From positions 43,273,018-43,337,017 of the forward strand of contig NC_050454.1 in NCBI RefSeq assembly GCF_903995425.1: a DNA stretch of 64,000 nucleotides. Reading direction: 5' to 3'. The position numbers and the translations under genes are program-made. Shown one piece after another: positions 32,611 to 44,792 of this stretch. The notes under the pieces were generated by a model. The model was given only the letters and a program-made list of their open reading frames with translations, made no database searches and was not told the origin of the DNA. This DNA is from Onychomys torridus (Eukaryota; Chordata; Mammalia; Rodentia; Cricetidae). The stretch's first letter is position 1, and each line of letters starts with the position of its first letter.

Positions 32611-33971
32611 GCACTTCTATTTTCAAACTCTACTATTCTCAGAGTGTCTGTAATTTTTTTATGTCTACTTTCAAATGGAATGATTCTAAGTTTATCCAAT
32701 GAAGTAAAGAAGTCAAGCCATGTCATAATAATCAGCTTCAAGTCTCAAGTTCATCACATGTATTCCCTGTGTTCTGGGTCACCATAATGTGAGGATATTG
32801 ACATTTTTAGGCTCTAAATATAGCTTTTGGTCCAGTACCAGTTTGTTGAACAGCAAAATTCCAGTGTTAGGCTTCACTTTATTCTGTTAGTTTTGCTGTG
32901 ATAGCAAGCCAACTTTCAAATCTCAGTGGCTTACAAGAACAAATATGTATTTGTTCTGTCTCATGTCTTCTTTATATTTTGCTGACTGCAGTCAGCTCCA
33001 CCTCTATTCTTACTCAACAACCTAAGCTGAAGCAACAACCCCTATTTGGGTTGAATTGCTCCCATAGAAAAAAGAAGAGATAATAAAGAGGCTGAGTTGA
33101 ATCATGGAGTTATATTTAAAACTTCTCTTTGGAAAGATGTAGCATACTCTGCTTATATTTCATTCACTTATTCATCAGTGCATTTGTGGTCAAGACAAGA
33201 TGTAAATATTTTCAAATTAGAATATAATCTTTCAATCTTGCTCTGTTATGTTAACATCCTTTATCATCGGAAATCTTTGGTATCATAAGAAATGTTTTGC
33301 AGAATTCTAGAAAGGCTACAGAAGTGGGACAATCAGACCTATAAGGTCTAACTTGGAATATTTTATACATCAGTATCTGCTGCTAACTTCTCTGCATGGT
33401 TAGTGCCTTCCACATGCTTATTTGTTCTTCTATCATGTTGCTAAGATTGAGCAGAAAAAAAGTCAGCTTGGTTGTCTTCCAAACCTTGGTCCATGAAAGA
33501 TGGATGTCTATAAAATTTATTTATTTATTATTCCTTATGAGTTGAAAGTATTCAGAACAGGAAAAAGATGGAAAAAAATCTCAGGTCTCCTAGTGCAGTG
33601 TTTTACACACAAAGTCGAGAGGATAAGACAATAGACCATTGCAGTAATTTCAAGGTATTTGTAAATACATTGAAGTAATTCCTTACATTGTATCAATAGC
33701 CACATGCATGTCATAAGGCACCATGCTAACTTTACAACAACAAATGAAAACAAAAAATAAAACAAAACAAAAAACCTGACTTTTCTTTTAAGAGAGCTGA
33801 AGAAATTCACAGATTGCTTCCCTGGAATTAGATGGGGTGGGGGATGGGGGACGGGGGACTGAAACTCTCACTTCTGCTCTCATCTACAAGTAGGTGGAGT
33901 TCCCGTTCTATGAGAAGAATGGTATTCTCTCTGATTGTAGGTGATTATTTCATGCTCAATGTTTTAAATGT
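32611..33971. other. No gene recognised
   Basis: 32880-33000 may hold a remnant of an ancient LTR repeat (gctgtgatagcaagcc ... aatctcagtggcttacaag). The rest is unassigned up to the G-rich tract. Confidence 0.4.
33834..33857 (+). other. G-quadruplex-type tract
   Basis: Four G runs (4, 5, 5, 5) separated by T, AT and AC: the strict pattern for a short-loop quadruplex on the plus strand. Confidence 0.7.
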
Positions 33972-34089
33972 AAGTACCATTTCTATTCTGAAGGGAAATT
34001 AAGAAGTGAGTAAATAAAATCAACAAATTAAAGTACCATTTCTATTCTGAAGGGAAATTAAGAAGTGAGTAAATAAAATCAACAAATTA
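33972..34089. repeat. Perfect 59-bp tandem duplication
   Basis: Unit 33972-34030 is repeated without a difference at 34031-34089 (starts aagtaccatttctattctg). Confidence 0.97.
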
Positions 34090-34110
34090 AATGATATTAA
34101 ATTCATTTCG

Positions 34111-34275
34111 GACCAGGTGGCAGTGGCGCACGCCTTTAATCCCTTGGAAGGCAGAGGCAGGTGGATCTCTGTGAGTTCAAGGCCAGCCTGGTCTCCAAAG
34201 AGAGTTCCAGGAAAGTGGAAAAGCTACACAGATAAACCCTGTCTCTAAAAACCAAAAAAAAAAAAAAAAAAAAAT
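34111..34275 (+). repeat. B1 SINE
   Basis: From accaggtggcagtggcgcacgcc to aaccctgtctctaaaaacc plus an A tail of about 20. A short internal deletion removes the agcac part. Confidence 0.92.
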
Positions 34276-34606
34276 CACTTTGCTGGAAAATGAATTGTTA
34301 CCCATTTAGTAAGACTTGATTAAAAAAGAAACCATTCTGCTCCCCAGTACATCTTTTGGACTAGATTAACTGATCTATTTTGTTTGTTGTCAAGCTCCTT
34401 TGTCAATTACTTATCCTTACACTGTCTTCTTCCCTCTACATCTTAGCAATCATTTTCTGAGTTGTTTACTCCACTAGAGAACACTACAAGAATAAATGGA
34501 AATCTTTCATGAACCCATTTTGATGAAGCTCTTCATTTTAAACTCTTCTTGTTTCTTTTCCTCTTCTTTACTTAGTCTTCAAATTAAGAAAACAAGAATT
34601 GATATG

Positions 34607-34962
34607 GATCCACAGTTCATGGGTTCCCATAAGCAAGACAGTTGTCTAGCTTGAACTGTTTAAGGGTCCCCCTGGCAGTGGGATTAGGATCCATACCTGG
34701 TGCATGAGTGGGCTTTTTATGAAGCCCAGTGCCTATGGTGGGAACTTACACAGCCTTGGTGCAGGGGGAGGGGCTTAGATCTGCCTCAATGGAATGTACC
34801 CTGCTCTGCTGACTCCCTATGGGAGGCCTTGCCTTAGAGGAGGTGGGAATGGGAGGTGGGTGGGTTGAGGGTAAGACTGGAGGGCAAGAGGAGGAAGGAG
34901 AGGTGGACCTATGGATGTTATGTAAAATGAATAGAAAATATCTTAATAATAAAAAAGAAAAG
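34607..34962 (+). mobile_element. L1 3' end, 5'-truncated insertion
   Basis: gactccctatgggaggccttgccttagagg and the G-rich block ggtgggaatgggaggtgggtggg are L1 3' UTR features. A perfect 12-bp duplication AGAATTGATATG (34595-34606, 34963-34974) marks the insertion. Confidence 0.88.
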
Positions 34963-34988
34963 AGAATTGATATGCCATAAAATTATGT

Positions 34989-35028
34989 GTCTTTCTTTCT
35001 TTCCTTCTTTCTTTCTTTTTTTCTTTTT
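34989..35028. repeat. (CTTT)n microsatellite
   Basis: Pyrimidine run of CTTT units shortly after the L1 insertion at 34607-34962. Confidence 0.9.
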
Positions 35029-36721
35029 TAGATAGGCTGAAAGCTATAACATCATGATTCTACCTGGATCTTCTTTCAAAGCTAATTGCTTTGTTGGCTT
35101 TGGAATGTATGGACAAAGGCCACACTGTAATTCATTCAGTCCTAAGAAAAACTGACCTGTCCACTGTAAATCAGAGCCTGAGTCACCAACTCCAATAATG
35201 TTTGAATAACCTTTAGTTTTTGTAAATAATAAGGTATGAATGAGGTATGAACTGAAATATAATACATTTTAAAATACTATCATTAAAATATATATTATTT
35301 TCACATATGTATGATTTATTTCTGAAGATAAATTTGTTTCTTAGGGGCAAATGAAAGGAAATGCCAGTTATGATGAGAGTTTCACAGCCAGTGAGGATGG
35401 AAGATTTCTAAAATAAAGGGCAAGAAGATATTAAGCCAAATGCAACTATGAGTTTAGATCTCAAATTAGATCTCAGGAAACACAATCATTCTTTAATTAG
35501 CCAGACTGTCAAACCATAGTGCTCCATAAATAGGACACTTATTAGTCAACTGCCACAATTCTTTCAAGCTTCTGAGGGCTCATTTTGAAACTCCTGAGTT
35601 GGATTCAATTTGGAAAACAACAGCATTAAGAATCTGGGGCACCTGTAATGCAGTGTGAGAATGCCCTTTCCAGTTTTGCCTCTTAGAATGCCAGAGGGAG
35701 CTCTAAATGTAATTCTGTCTCCATGACTGACCAACTCCATAATTTATGTGGAACAAGCTAGAGTTCTATATTTAACTTACACCGACTTTATAGAAAAGTG
35801 CTTTGAAAACACTGTCTTCAGACTGTCACAATAATAGTCTTCTGACATCAATTGCATGACTTATAATTATCCCACGCTAATTGTATTTCCATGTATGTAA
35901 CTCTGCACAAGGAGCCACGTGAACAGAAGTGTCATTAGTGCTTATGTATATAAGCATTGCCTTTTACCAACCCTGTTTCAGATTTTCAGAAAACTACAAG
36001 GCAGAAGCCCAGTTGAAATGTTTTGGATGAGAATAGGAGGAGGGTTCTACCCAGAGCAGCTAAGACTTCAGCATCATCAGACTTGATCTGATTAGAATTC
36101 AGATTTTCAAGTGGAGTACCTTGTCACCTCATACAAATTGATTATAATTTTTATAACTTTGCTGTTTAAGTTATGGTCCCTACTGAAACAATGCAGATGA
36201 AATAGTTCTAAGCAAGTTGAGTGCTTCCAAACACTTCTTACCTAGCAGATATTGGGATAGAAGTTCAGGGAGGTCAGTGTTCAAGATCCCACAAATGGTC
36301 AGTGTGGTGATGTGGTTGGGAATTGGCTTCTCCATTTATGCTTTGTCTTTTGATTCAGCTAGATTTGCCCAATTTGGGATCCTGATGTATTATATTGCTC
36401 ATGGTTTTCAAAATCACATGCTTGTCAAACCATGCCATTCTGCTTCCGTCCTCTAACCACTTCCCATCTACTCACCACCTTGCCTTTTCCTGTAGAGATA
36501 ATGCCCCTGCTATCCATCTCGAAGCATTTATTATTTTGAGGCAACTCTAGAATCAGAGTAAAAGAATTTGACAAACCTCTCACTTTGTAGTCATAGACCA
36601 CCAGGAACATTAGTAGCTTGCTCTCTTACTCAGTTTTGTAAAGGAGCTTGTCAATAATACTCTTAGGTTAACTATGTGAAGATAATTGGAACAATAAAAG
36701 TAAAACATTTATAGAGCACTT
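35029..36721. other. No feature recognised
   Basis: Repeat-poor 1.7 kb with mixed composition; no frame of interest. Confidence 0.5.
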
Positions 36722-36734
36722 AAGATAAAATATA

Positions 36735-36823
36735 GGGTTGGGGCTTTAGCTCAGTGGTAGAGTGCTTGCCTAGCAAGCACAAGGCCCTGGGTTCGATCCT
36801 CAGCTCCCCCCCCCCCAAAAAAA
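36735..36823 (+). repeat. ID element with 13-bp target duplication
   Basis: ggttggggctttagctcagtggtagagtgc ... gggttcgatcctcagct, then 12 C and an A run. A perfect duplication AAGATAAAATATA flanks it (36722-36734, 36824-36836), which points to a fairly recent insertion. Confidence 0.95.
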
Positions 36824-36836
36824 AAGATAAAATATA

Positions 36837-37719
36837 AACTTGTAGTAATCTGAGGACTTATTATTACAATACACCACCAAATCTTGGCTTTTGTGCCCTT
36901 CTATTAGGAAGCATCTGTTAAGTTTATAATGAACATCATCAGTTTCCCCAGTTGTTACTCTGGCAACATGATTGTTAGTAGCTTTTCTTGTGGACTCCAG
37001 TTGTGCATCCTCACGGTGTTTTAATGTCTATATGTAGTTTCACTCATTTATTGGTGCCTAAATTTCAATATATCCATCATACAATTAGACATAGTCCTTA
37101 AAATTAAATTGGATTATGTGTTTCTTGTAATGTCTATCTAGTCTTAAAAGTATAATAGACTGTTATAGAACTCTGAACTAGTAATATGGGGAGTACATTA
37201 TTCATTTTAGGTATTCAAAGGTTTTTGTCAACTCTGAGCTAGTGGTATTTATGATTCTAAACTAGAAATTAACATCTTACAGAATTAAAGTAAACAACTC
37301 ATAGACTCTATCAGTTAATTTATTATCTATCTCCTAGTAGTGATATTGAGTTTCTAGTTATTTTTATGATGCAAACAATAAATGACTAATAATATTATTC
37401 TTGTAAATGTAGAATAAGACTTCTTTAATACCTTCAGAAGTTTACCTGGAAATGGTTAAAATGTAGATTCTGATTCAATATTTCTTTGATGAGTAGATTA
37501 AGCAACTGATTTCTACCAAGATCCTAGGTTGATCATCATGCTTCTAGTCCAAAGAATACATGGCAAATAACAAGTCCCTAAATTTACCCTAGTGAAATAT
37601 TTTCTTAAGTGATCCATATTGCACATTGCCTTTTCTTTTCTCTTCTTGGAATAGAGTAGAGCTTGGCTGGAGTTTATTTGTCTCCCTGGTAAAGAGTAAA
37701 GGGACAGTGCAGTATGCTC
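36837..37719. other. No feature recognised
   Basis: AT-rich single-copy-looking DNA. Confidence 0.5.
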
Positions 37720-38090
37720 CTGTCTTCGATGAGTTCCTTTTGCTGTGATAAAACACCATGACCAAAAACAACATTGGGAGGAAAACTGGATTTCACCTTA
37801 CACTCCTAGGTAACAGTCCACCACTGAGGAAATTGAGGACGGGAACCCAGAGGCAGAAATGGAAGTGGAAGCCTTGGAGGAATGCTGCTTATTGGCTTGA
37901 TCCCCATGGTTTGCACAGTCTGCTTTCTGATAGCACCCAGAACAACCTTCCCAGGGGTGGCCACACCCTTTTAGGATGGGCCTTCCCACGTCAATCAAAT
38001 CGCAGACTTGCCCACAGGCCAATCTTATGGGGGCATTTCCTCAAATGTAAGTTTTCTCTTCTCTAAAAACTCTAGCTTGTGTCGAATTGG
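37720..38090 (+). repeat. Common rodent interspersed repeat, unnamed
   Basis: ttttgctgtgataaaacaccatgaccaaaaacaac ... cagaggcagaaatggaagtggaagc ... gctgcttattggcttgatccccatgg ... cttatgggggcatttcctc is a pattern I recognise as very frequent in rodents (L1-tail or LTR type). The family is not certain. Confidence 0.6.
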
Positions 38091-38186
38091 AACAAAGTAG
38101 CCAGGACAGCTCCTGTAGCCAAATGAGCTGTGCAGGATGAGCCTTCTAGGATTGCTGAAATTAATAACAGGCATGCAACAGCGGTT

Positions 38187-38408
38187 TACAACCTTCTTAA
38201 CATTGCAACCCAACCCCGTAATACAATTAGCCATGTTGTGGTGACCCCCAACCATAATATTTTTTTGTTGCTATTTTATTACTGTAATTTTGCTACTGTT
38301 ATAAATCATAATGTAAATATTTGATATGCAGATGGTCTTAGGCAATCCTGTGAAAGTGTTGCTCAACCCCCAAAGGGGTCATGATCTACAGATTAAGAAC
38401 TTCTGACA
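38187..38408 (+). mobile_element. URR1-like hAT non-autonomous DNA transposon
   Basis: cagcggtttacaaccttcttaac ... tgttgtggtgacccccaaccataatat ... gtgaaagtgttgctcaacccccaaaggggtc ... gattaagaacttctg. Terminal inverted repeats (ggttctcaacct type) are decayed. A rodent-specific family. Confidence 0.8.
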
Positions 38409-40182
38409 TACAGTTTCCGACAATAAATCCCTCTGCTGTAACTTTATGTTATCAATAATGCTCACACTAAGGACTTCAATGAGGACAGCTTATCTGGAGA
38501 GTCCCACAGTGCTCATCTTCTTCCTTGGGATCTTGTAGATCAGGTTCCCAGAATTGATAGCATTCTGATTGTACAAGAATTCCTACTGTACAGTCACATG
38601 AGCTAGTGATAGTTCAGTACCTGGGATCATTATACTGCACAGTTCTATCTCTGTTTTTGATTTATCTTGACATTTAAGAAGTATAAGAATACAATTCAGA
38701 CATAGAATTACATGACATGATCACACCAGATTTTATGAGTCAACTTACATGTCATATATTTTGGCTGCAGGAGGTCAGTAATTTTATTTAATAATTTATA
38801 TAAATGTAGGTAGAACAATATATAATAAATACAAAGATGTGTCAAACATATGAGAAAGCCAATTTGTTCTCACAGTTACACTTTGATATGTTTCACTGTC
38901 ACAATCCTAGTCCATTAATTCTTTCCCAATTTCCCCCATTTCCTACAATCAGATTTTGTCCTCTCCTTCTCACATAAGGGCTCTTGGTGAGACTTTCTAC
39001 ATAATCCCTGATTATATTGGCAAATATCTTTTTTTTTTTCTGTCCTTCTTTGCCTTTGAGAAGTGACTGATTCCTCTGCATGTGCCAGTTTTAGAGCATC
39101 TTCCATTTCATAATTAAGTAAAAAAAAATTATACTGTTGTCAGTTTTGAGATGCTTTTGGCAACTACCTCCTGTGACTCATACTAAGTAAGAAGCATCAT
39201 GACCATGAAACATGCATGGTTCCATCATTAAAATGCAGAATAAGGAAGTTAAAATGCCATGTGGGGATGCACAGGGATGACGGTGTTAGGATTGATAATC
39301 TGAGTTACCATGGTGGGTCTCCTTGTAGGGTCATGTCACTTACTATTTCAGGAGATAGAGGAATATAGATGATCTTGTTTGTAGATACACAAGGAGGCAA
39401 AATAGAAAGTTCACTACTTATTTATTCCTTCCTCTTCTCTTTCTAAGGTCCTACAAAGTTAAGTTACATTTTATTTTCTCTTTAACAATTTTCCTTCTGA
39501 GGACTTTCATAAAACCTCATCTTTTAAAATCATCATGAACTTTAAGGCATAAGAGCATATCACTGTTTTATAGTCTCTCGTATTTTTCTAATGTCCTTAG
39601 AAAAAGTTGGATTTAGTCATAGGAAAGCAACACTTATCATAATTTACCTAAAGGCTTTTAAAAGGCGTTTAAGTCAAACCTGCAAATGAACATAAACAAG
39701 AATATACCTCTGTGCTCAAGCACGTCATCAAGGTGGGAAATGCTTATTATATTAGGAGGGCACCAATAGAGGAATGGGGTATCATGGGAAATTTCTGGAG
39801 CCAGGGCTTACTTACCATATATTATCAGAAGAAAATTTATTCTCTGCCACTTTGTTTTATAGGAAAAAGCATTTTCCTAAATGTTACATTTTTTTTTTTT
39901 TTTTTTGCTTATTCAACAGAGATGGAAGAAAGGTTGACAGAATGGCAAGGCATCAGTCATCTATGCTTCTCAGTTTATGGCTGTCACTAAAGTCTGTGAA
40001 CATGGGATGCCTTATAATTTCACTTTGCTCCCATATATGCAGCAATACTGTGTAAGCATCTTACTATGAGGAGACAAAAATTCTTTTAATATCGCTATTT
40101 GATTAGTTTTGGCAGCATACCATATAAAATGATATCTTAATTTCTTCTTCTTTGTCTCTATGGATGCTCAACTCAAGGTAGA
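38409..40182. other. No feature recognised
   Basis: Poly-T at 39030-39040 and 39890-39906 only. Confidence 0.5.
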
Positions 40183-40188
40183 CATTAG

Positions 40189-40558
40189 TGCTGTGGATAT
40201 CACTCTGTATAAATAAAATGCTGATTGGCCAGTAGCCAGGCAGGAATATAGGTGGGACAAGCAGAGAAGAGAATTCTGGGAAGTGGAAGGCAGAAGGGAG
40301 ACACTGCCAGCCGCTGCCATGAAAAGCAACATGTAAAGACACCAGTAAGCCACAAGCCATGTGGCAAAAGTATAGACTAACAGAAATGGGTTAATTTAAG
40401 ATAGAAGAAGGAGATAACAAGAAGCCTGCCACGGCCATACAGTTTATAAGCAATATAAGTTTCTGTGTGTTTACTTGGTTGGGTCTGAGCGTCTACGGGC
40501 CTGGTGGGTGAGAGAGATTTGTCCTGACTGTGGGCCAGGCAGGAAAACTCTAACTACA
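40189..40558 (+). repeat. 5' LTR of the short ERVK element
   Basis: 370 bp from TGCTGTGG to CTAACTACA. It contains TATAAATAAA near its start (tctgtataaataaaatgc). It pairs with 42606-42972. Confidence 0.92.
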
Positions 40559-40560
40559 AA

Positions 40561-40578
40561 TGGCGTCTAAAATGTTGG
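40561..40578 (+). other. Primer binding site of the short ERVK element
   Basis: tggcgtctaaaatgttgg begins two bases after the LTR. The TGGCG start and position fit a decayed tRNA-Lys-type site. Confidence 0.55.
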
Positions 40579-40787
40579 CAAGAGTTTCCACCTAAAACCT
40601 GAGAAAAAAGATTCTGAAACGGTGCTAAAAACAGCTTCCTAGTTGTTTCTCTCAAGTTAGCAGCAGCCTGCTGGTTTGAGCTACTTGGCAGGTTCCTGGC
40701 CTGTGTGTCTGACCTACAATGTGGTGGGAATGAGGACTCTACAAGCGGCACTTTACTCTGCTGCATGGTGGATTTAGCCTTTGCTAG

Positions 40788-40818
<31 letters not shown>

Positions 40819-41070
40819 TTTCTGGGCTATGTGCTGCTTTGATAGAACTGCTTCTGATAGTTGATGGTACACATGGCTCCAGACCCAGAGATGGTGGTAA
40901 ACTGTACCACTGCCATGTTGGGAAGCTGAGGTGGGCAGAGCCAGCAACCACAGAGGCATTTCAGTGTTACCAAGATGGATATTACACAGAGTATCTGGTT
41001 TATGTTGTCTTTGGGATTTTTAACTGCAGAAAAAGATTTGATCATAAAAGCTGTTGAGTTAAACAAATAT

Positions 41071-41211
41071 GTAAATTTTAAAGGTACCTTGACTTCAAAA
41101 TTTGGATATAAGGATATGTTGCTTTGGAAAAGAGTCTCTGCTTTTGTTTCCACAGAAAGCCAGAGGCTGTGGATTTGTTTCAGATTAAGATACAACAGGT
41201 TTGATCAGCCA
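41071..41211 (+). pseudogene. Integrase C-terminal remnant in the short element
   Basis: The plus-strand translation contains GYKDMLLWKRVSAFVST followed by a tryptophan-containing strand. It aligns with the integrase DNA-binding domain of the large provirus (GYVLRWGRGFAFVST). The nucleotide sequence gcttttgtttccacag is shared exactly. No catalytic domain is present upstream. A 27-base A run at 40790-40816 precedes this part, so the internal region is a heavily deleted or rearranged copy. Confidence 0.75.
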
Positions 41212-42587
41212 AGACCACCTAAAAGGTCTCTGATGACACCATGGCCCAGATGATCTGACATCCAGAATGGTTTCAAGGCAACTGGCTCAGAGGTTTACCT
41301 TCATGGACTACTCCATAATCCTAAAATTTTATTTGTGTCCCCATAAGATACAGCGCCCCCTCCAGCAGGAAGTAGTAAGAAAAACTATGCCCAATTTCCC
41401 AAAATTATCAAGCTGGCTTTGGAGATGGAATTGGCTCACTCCTTCTCTAAACCCAGACATATTGGTAAAAAAATGGTTAAGAGCTTCTTGTGTCCCAAAT
41501 AAGAAGAGCCCTCTGATATGGGACAGAGAAAAACCAATATTTTTATTTAAATCAAGTTGATTATAAATGTGATCTCTTTCTTAAAAAAAAGGGCATATGA
41601 TATAGATATAATAGGATAAAAGGGTAGATTAATGAACTTACTATTAAATAACAACAACTTGTTTAAAATGTCTTACATTGGTATAGATTTTAGTCTATTG
41701 ATACAAACTTAAAGTTAATTTTGTTATACTATATATATATTTCTACTCCTGTTTGAGATATTATGTTTATGCAACTCATTTAGTTTGTAATGGATAATTA
41801 AGAAATACAGATCAGTTAGTCTTCTATGATAGTCAAACTTATAGTCATGTTAAATTTTCTAGGTATACATAGATAGATATATTTCAGATAGACAGGTAAT
41901 CTTCAAACACTTCAAAGGTCTATAGAATATGGCATTTAAAATATTTTTAAAATTTAGACTTTCTGGACAGTGAGACATGTCTGCTCCTGGCAGCACCGAT
42001 TTACTTCAGAGAGGAGGATGGGCATTAAAGACACTTCATATGGAGTTTATCTTTACCTTGGCAAAAATAGCCATTTGGGCAAGAAACTTTTCTTGGACTG
42101 CTTGATCAACTGGACATGCAGGACCCATAGAAAGGTGACCACTGAACTTTGCTTGACAAAATGGTCCTTCAGGTTCCTGCTTCTCAGAGGAAACTGCCAG
42201 ACATTCTATAGGACACTGAGAAAACTGACCGAGAGTCTCTAGCCCTGTGGGCTGAAGACAAATGCCCCAACTTTACAAAGGAACATTAGGTGACCATCCA
42301 GGCTGCCAGCTGTCTCTGTCTACCCTGTGAGATTCCCAAAAGTTGCTTGCATCCTTCTCCCATTTCTCAGGTAATATTATATCCTTCTGAGGTCTTTGAT
42401 GTGGTTGAAGACTAGATAGTTACAATTTCCTCAGTTATGATAAAAGATAAGTTAGATATAAAACCTTAAACTCACAAATATAAGTTAGATAGGATATCTT
42501 CTTTAATATTGTAACTGTAATTCTTGCTTGATAATTGTTTTGTTACCTGTAATTTTACTATGTGAAAGTTAACCTTCCTTTTTTAAC

Positions 42588-42605
42588 AAAAAAGAAAAGG
42601 GGAAG
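42588..42605 (+). other. Polypurine tract of the short ERVK element
   Basis: aaaaaagaaaaggggaag lies immediately before the 3' LTR; all purine and in the expected position. Confidence 0.85.
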
Positions 42606-42972
42606 TGCTGTGGATATCACTCTGTATAAATAAAATCTGATTAGCCAGTAGCCAGGCAGGAATATAGGCGGGACAAACAGAGAAGAGAATTCTGGAAAGT
42701 AGAAGGCAGAAGGGAGACACTGCCAGCTGCTGCCATGAGAAGCAACATGTAGACACCAGTAAGCCACAAGCCATGTGGCAAAAGTATAGACTAACAGAAA
42801 TGGGTTAATTTAAGATAGAAGAAGTAGATAACAAGAAGCCTGCCACAGCCATACAGTTTGTAAGCAATATAAGTTTCTCTGTGTTTACTTGGTTGGTTCT
42901 GAGCATCTATGGGCCTGGTGGGTGAGAGAGATTTGTCCTGACTGTGGGCCAGGCAGGAAAACTCTAACTACA
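42606..42972 (+). repeat. 3' LTR of the short ERVK element
   Basis: 367 bp. It matches the 5' LTR with about 14 substitutions, a 1-base and a 2-base indel. It is followed by the CATTAG duplication. Confidence 0.92.
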
Positions 42973-42978
42973 CATTAG

Positions 42979-43772
42979 GGTTTATTTACTATAACCCTTC
43001 AAACATCAACATATAATATACTTTGGTGATTTTCCAGTATAACTACTTCTTTGAGCCTATATTATATATTATTCTCATTTTACATGTTTTTGAACATAGA
43101 TATTTAGGCTCAAATATATGTGTATATATATGTATATACACACAGAGTGCATTCAGTGTATATATAATATGTTCCTACTAGAAAGGCTAAATTTGAAGTT
43201 CCTATGTGACAAATAGGTTCTGAGACTGAGTAGGGGTTGAACTCTAGGTGTGAGTAGTATGTAATATCATGCTTACAGACATGGTAGACTTGGGCATTAG
43301 TAACTATACACTAAGCAACTAATGTGTGTTGATTTTGATTGGGAATGCATGATGGGAATATGAGTTGAAATTCATTGTTAATTGCATTATGGCAAGTTCA
43401 TTTAACTGGCATCTCATTAGCTTCCTTGCTTCTCCTGTAGTATGGATTCCCTAATCATCATTTTATATGCCTCTGTTCTCACAGCATCACCAAAAGATTG
43501 TTAATTACCTCACTCTGATAGTTAATTTTGTTGGACTTGGCTAAGGCATACCTAGAGAGTTATTACAATATTCTTTCTGAGTGCCTCTGTGATAACCATC
43601 CAGGAAAGGATGCTATACAACAAGTTACTATACATCTTCATGTAAATAGGAAAGTTTTTTTTAACCATTTCAAACTCTCTAAAAATTATTTAGAAGGCAT
43701 CAATATTTCTGTTAATTAGAGACGTGTTAAAACTGATAAAACTATATATTTCCTTACTTGATTAGTGGCTAC
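42979..43772. other. No feature recognised
   Basis: AT-rich DNA between the short ERVK element and the solo LTR. Confidence 0.5.
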
Positions 43773-44110
43773 TGTAGTGGGTAGCTATTCTAGCTTTGAC
43801 CTTGAAACACCGCCCGTAGAGTGACAGCAGGTAACGGCCACTCCTGCCTATGACCTGCCACTAGGGCTGACCAGTCCCTGGGGTGTGGCCAAGCGGGAGC
43901 CCCTTAAGTCTCGAGGTGCATATGTGTTTGGACATTCTGGATAACTCATGGTCCTGAAGCCTGGATGGTATACCAAGCCAGAGTTCTCTGCTGGATGGTA
44001 CCTCATCTCTTCTGGATCCTGTAATCAACCCCTATTGGCTGTAAGTTATCCCAGAAATAAACCTCTCTTGATTACCAGATAAATTACCTGAAATTGCCTC
44101 ATTAATTACA
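43773..44110 (+). repeat. Solo LTR related to the large provirus LTR
   Basis: 338 bp from TGTAGTGGGTAGC to TTAATTACA. The start matches the large provirus LTR (TGTAGTGGGTAGCC) and the 3' part shares tgtaagttatccc and aaataaacctc with it. No internal region adjoins, and no clear 6-bp duplication was found, so the 3' border or a flank may be mutated. Confidence 0.75.
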
Positions 44111-44346
44111 GTAATAGATTACATTTGTTTCATAGTTCTTGAGTTTCTTACATTCTCCATAATTTTCTGAACCTATTCTGCTGATTTTTGTCTCAAGGGA
44201 AAAATTATCATTGGATCAAGGTTTTAAATCCCATTGTGCATCATTTACTTATATATACTCAAGTATTCTCTTTCCTTCCTAGGTCTCCTGGTTGGTCAGA
44301 TGCTACAAATACTGTGTGTCTTATATTTATTTTAAAAGATACAAAT

Positions 44347-44368
44347 TGTGTGTGTGTGTGTGTGTGTG
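44347..44368. repeat. (TG)n microsatellite
   Basis: 11 TG units. Confidence 0.93.
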
Positions 44369-44792
44369 AAGGAGGGCTGTATGTGTATGTATTTGAGTGG
44401 ATATGTACACATGTGAGTGATGGTATAAATGCACATGTATACATAAGCATGTGGAGATCAGAGGTAAAAATAAGGTGTCTTTCTCTATTAATATTCACCC
44501 AATTGTTTGAAACAGGGTCTCTCACTGGACCTGGAGTCATCCATTCAGCTAAGCTGACAATTAATGAGCTCTGGGAATCCACCTGTCATTCATTACCATC
44601 TACCCCTAGTGTAGCGGTACAGTGTGAATGCTTGGGCTTTTTACATGGCTTCTGGGAATTTCAACTCAGAAGTCCTCATGCTTGCAGACAGGCACTTATC
44701 CGGCCCATTGATTATTGAACTGCCAGCTCAATACCCAGATACTTTACTTTAAAATCCCTATTACATTAAATTCTTTTATTTCTCTTTAATTC

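Larger units (their letters stand above)
40189..42972 (+). mobile_element. Short non-autonomous ERVK element with two LTRs
   Basis: 2,784 bp on the plus strand: LTRs 40189-40558 and 42606-42972, a 6-bp target duplication CATTAG (40183-40188 and 42973-42978), a PBS two bases after the 5' LTR and a PPT before the 3' LTR. The internal region is only about 2.05 kb. It keeps a decayed integrase C-terminus and 3' non-coding blocks homologous to the large provirus, but lacks gag, protease and RT. The LTRs resemble the mouse RLTR10 group as I remember it; that name should be verified. About 14 substitutions and two small indels separate the LTRs, so it is clearly older than the large provirus. Movement would have needed proteins from a relative. 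Confidence 0.92.

Noticed and set aside
44188..44718. 176-codon frame
   Set aside because: It passes through a (TG)n tract and low-complexity sequence; the protein has no family resemblance that I recognise.
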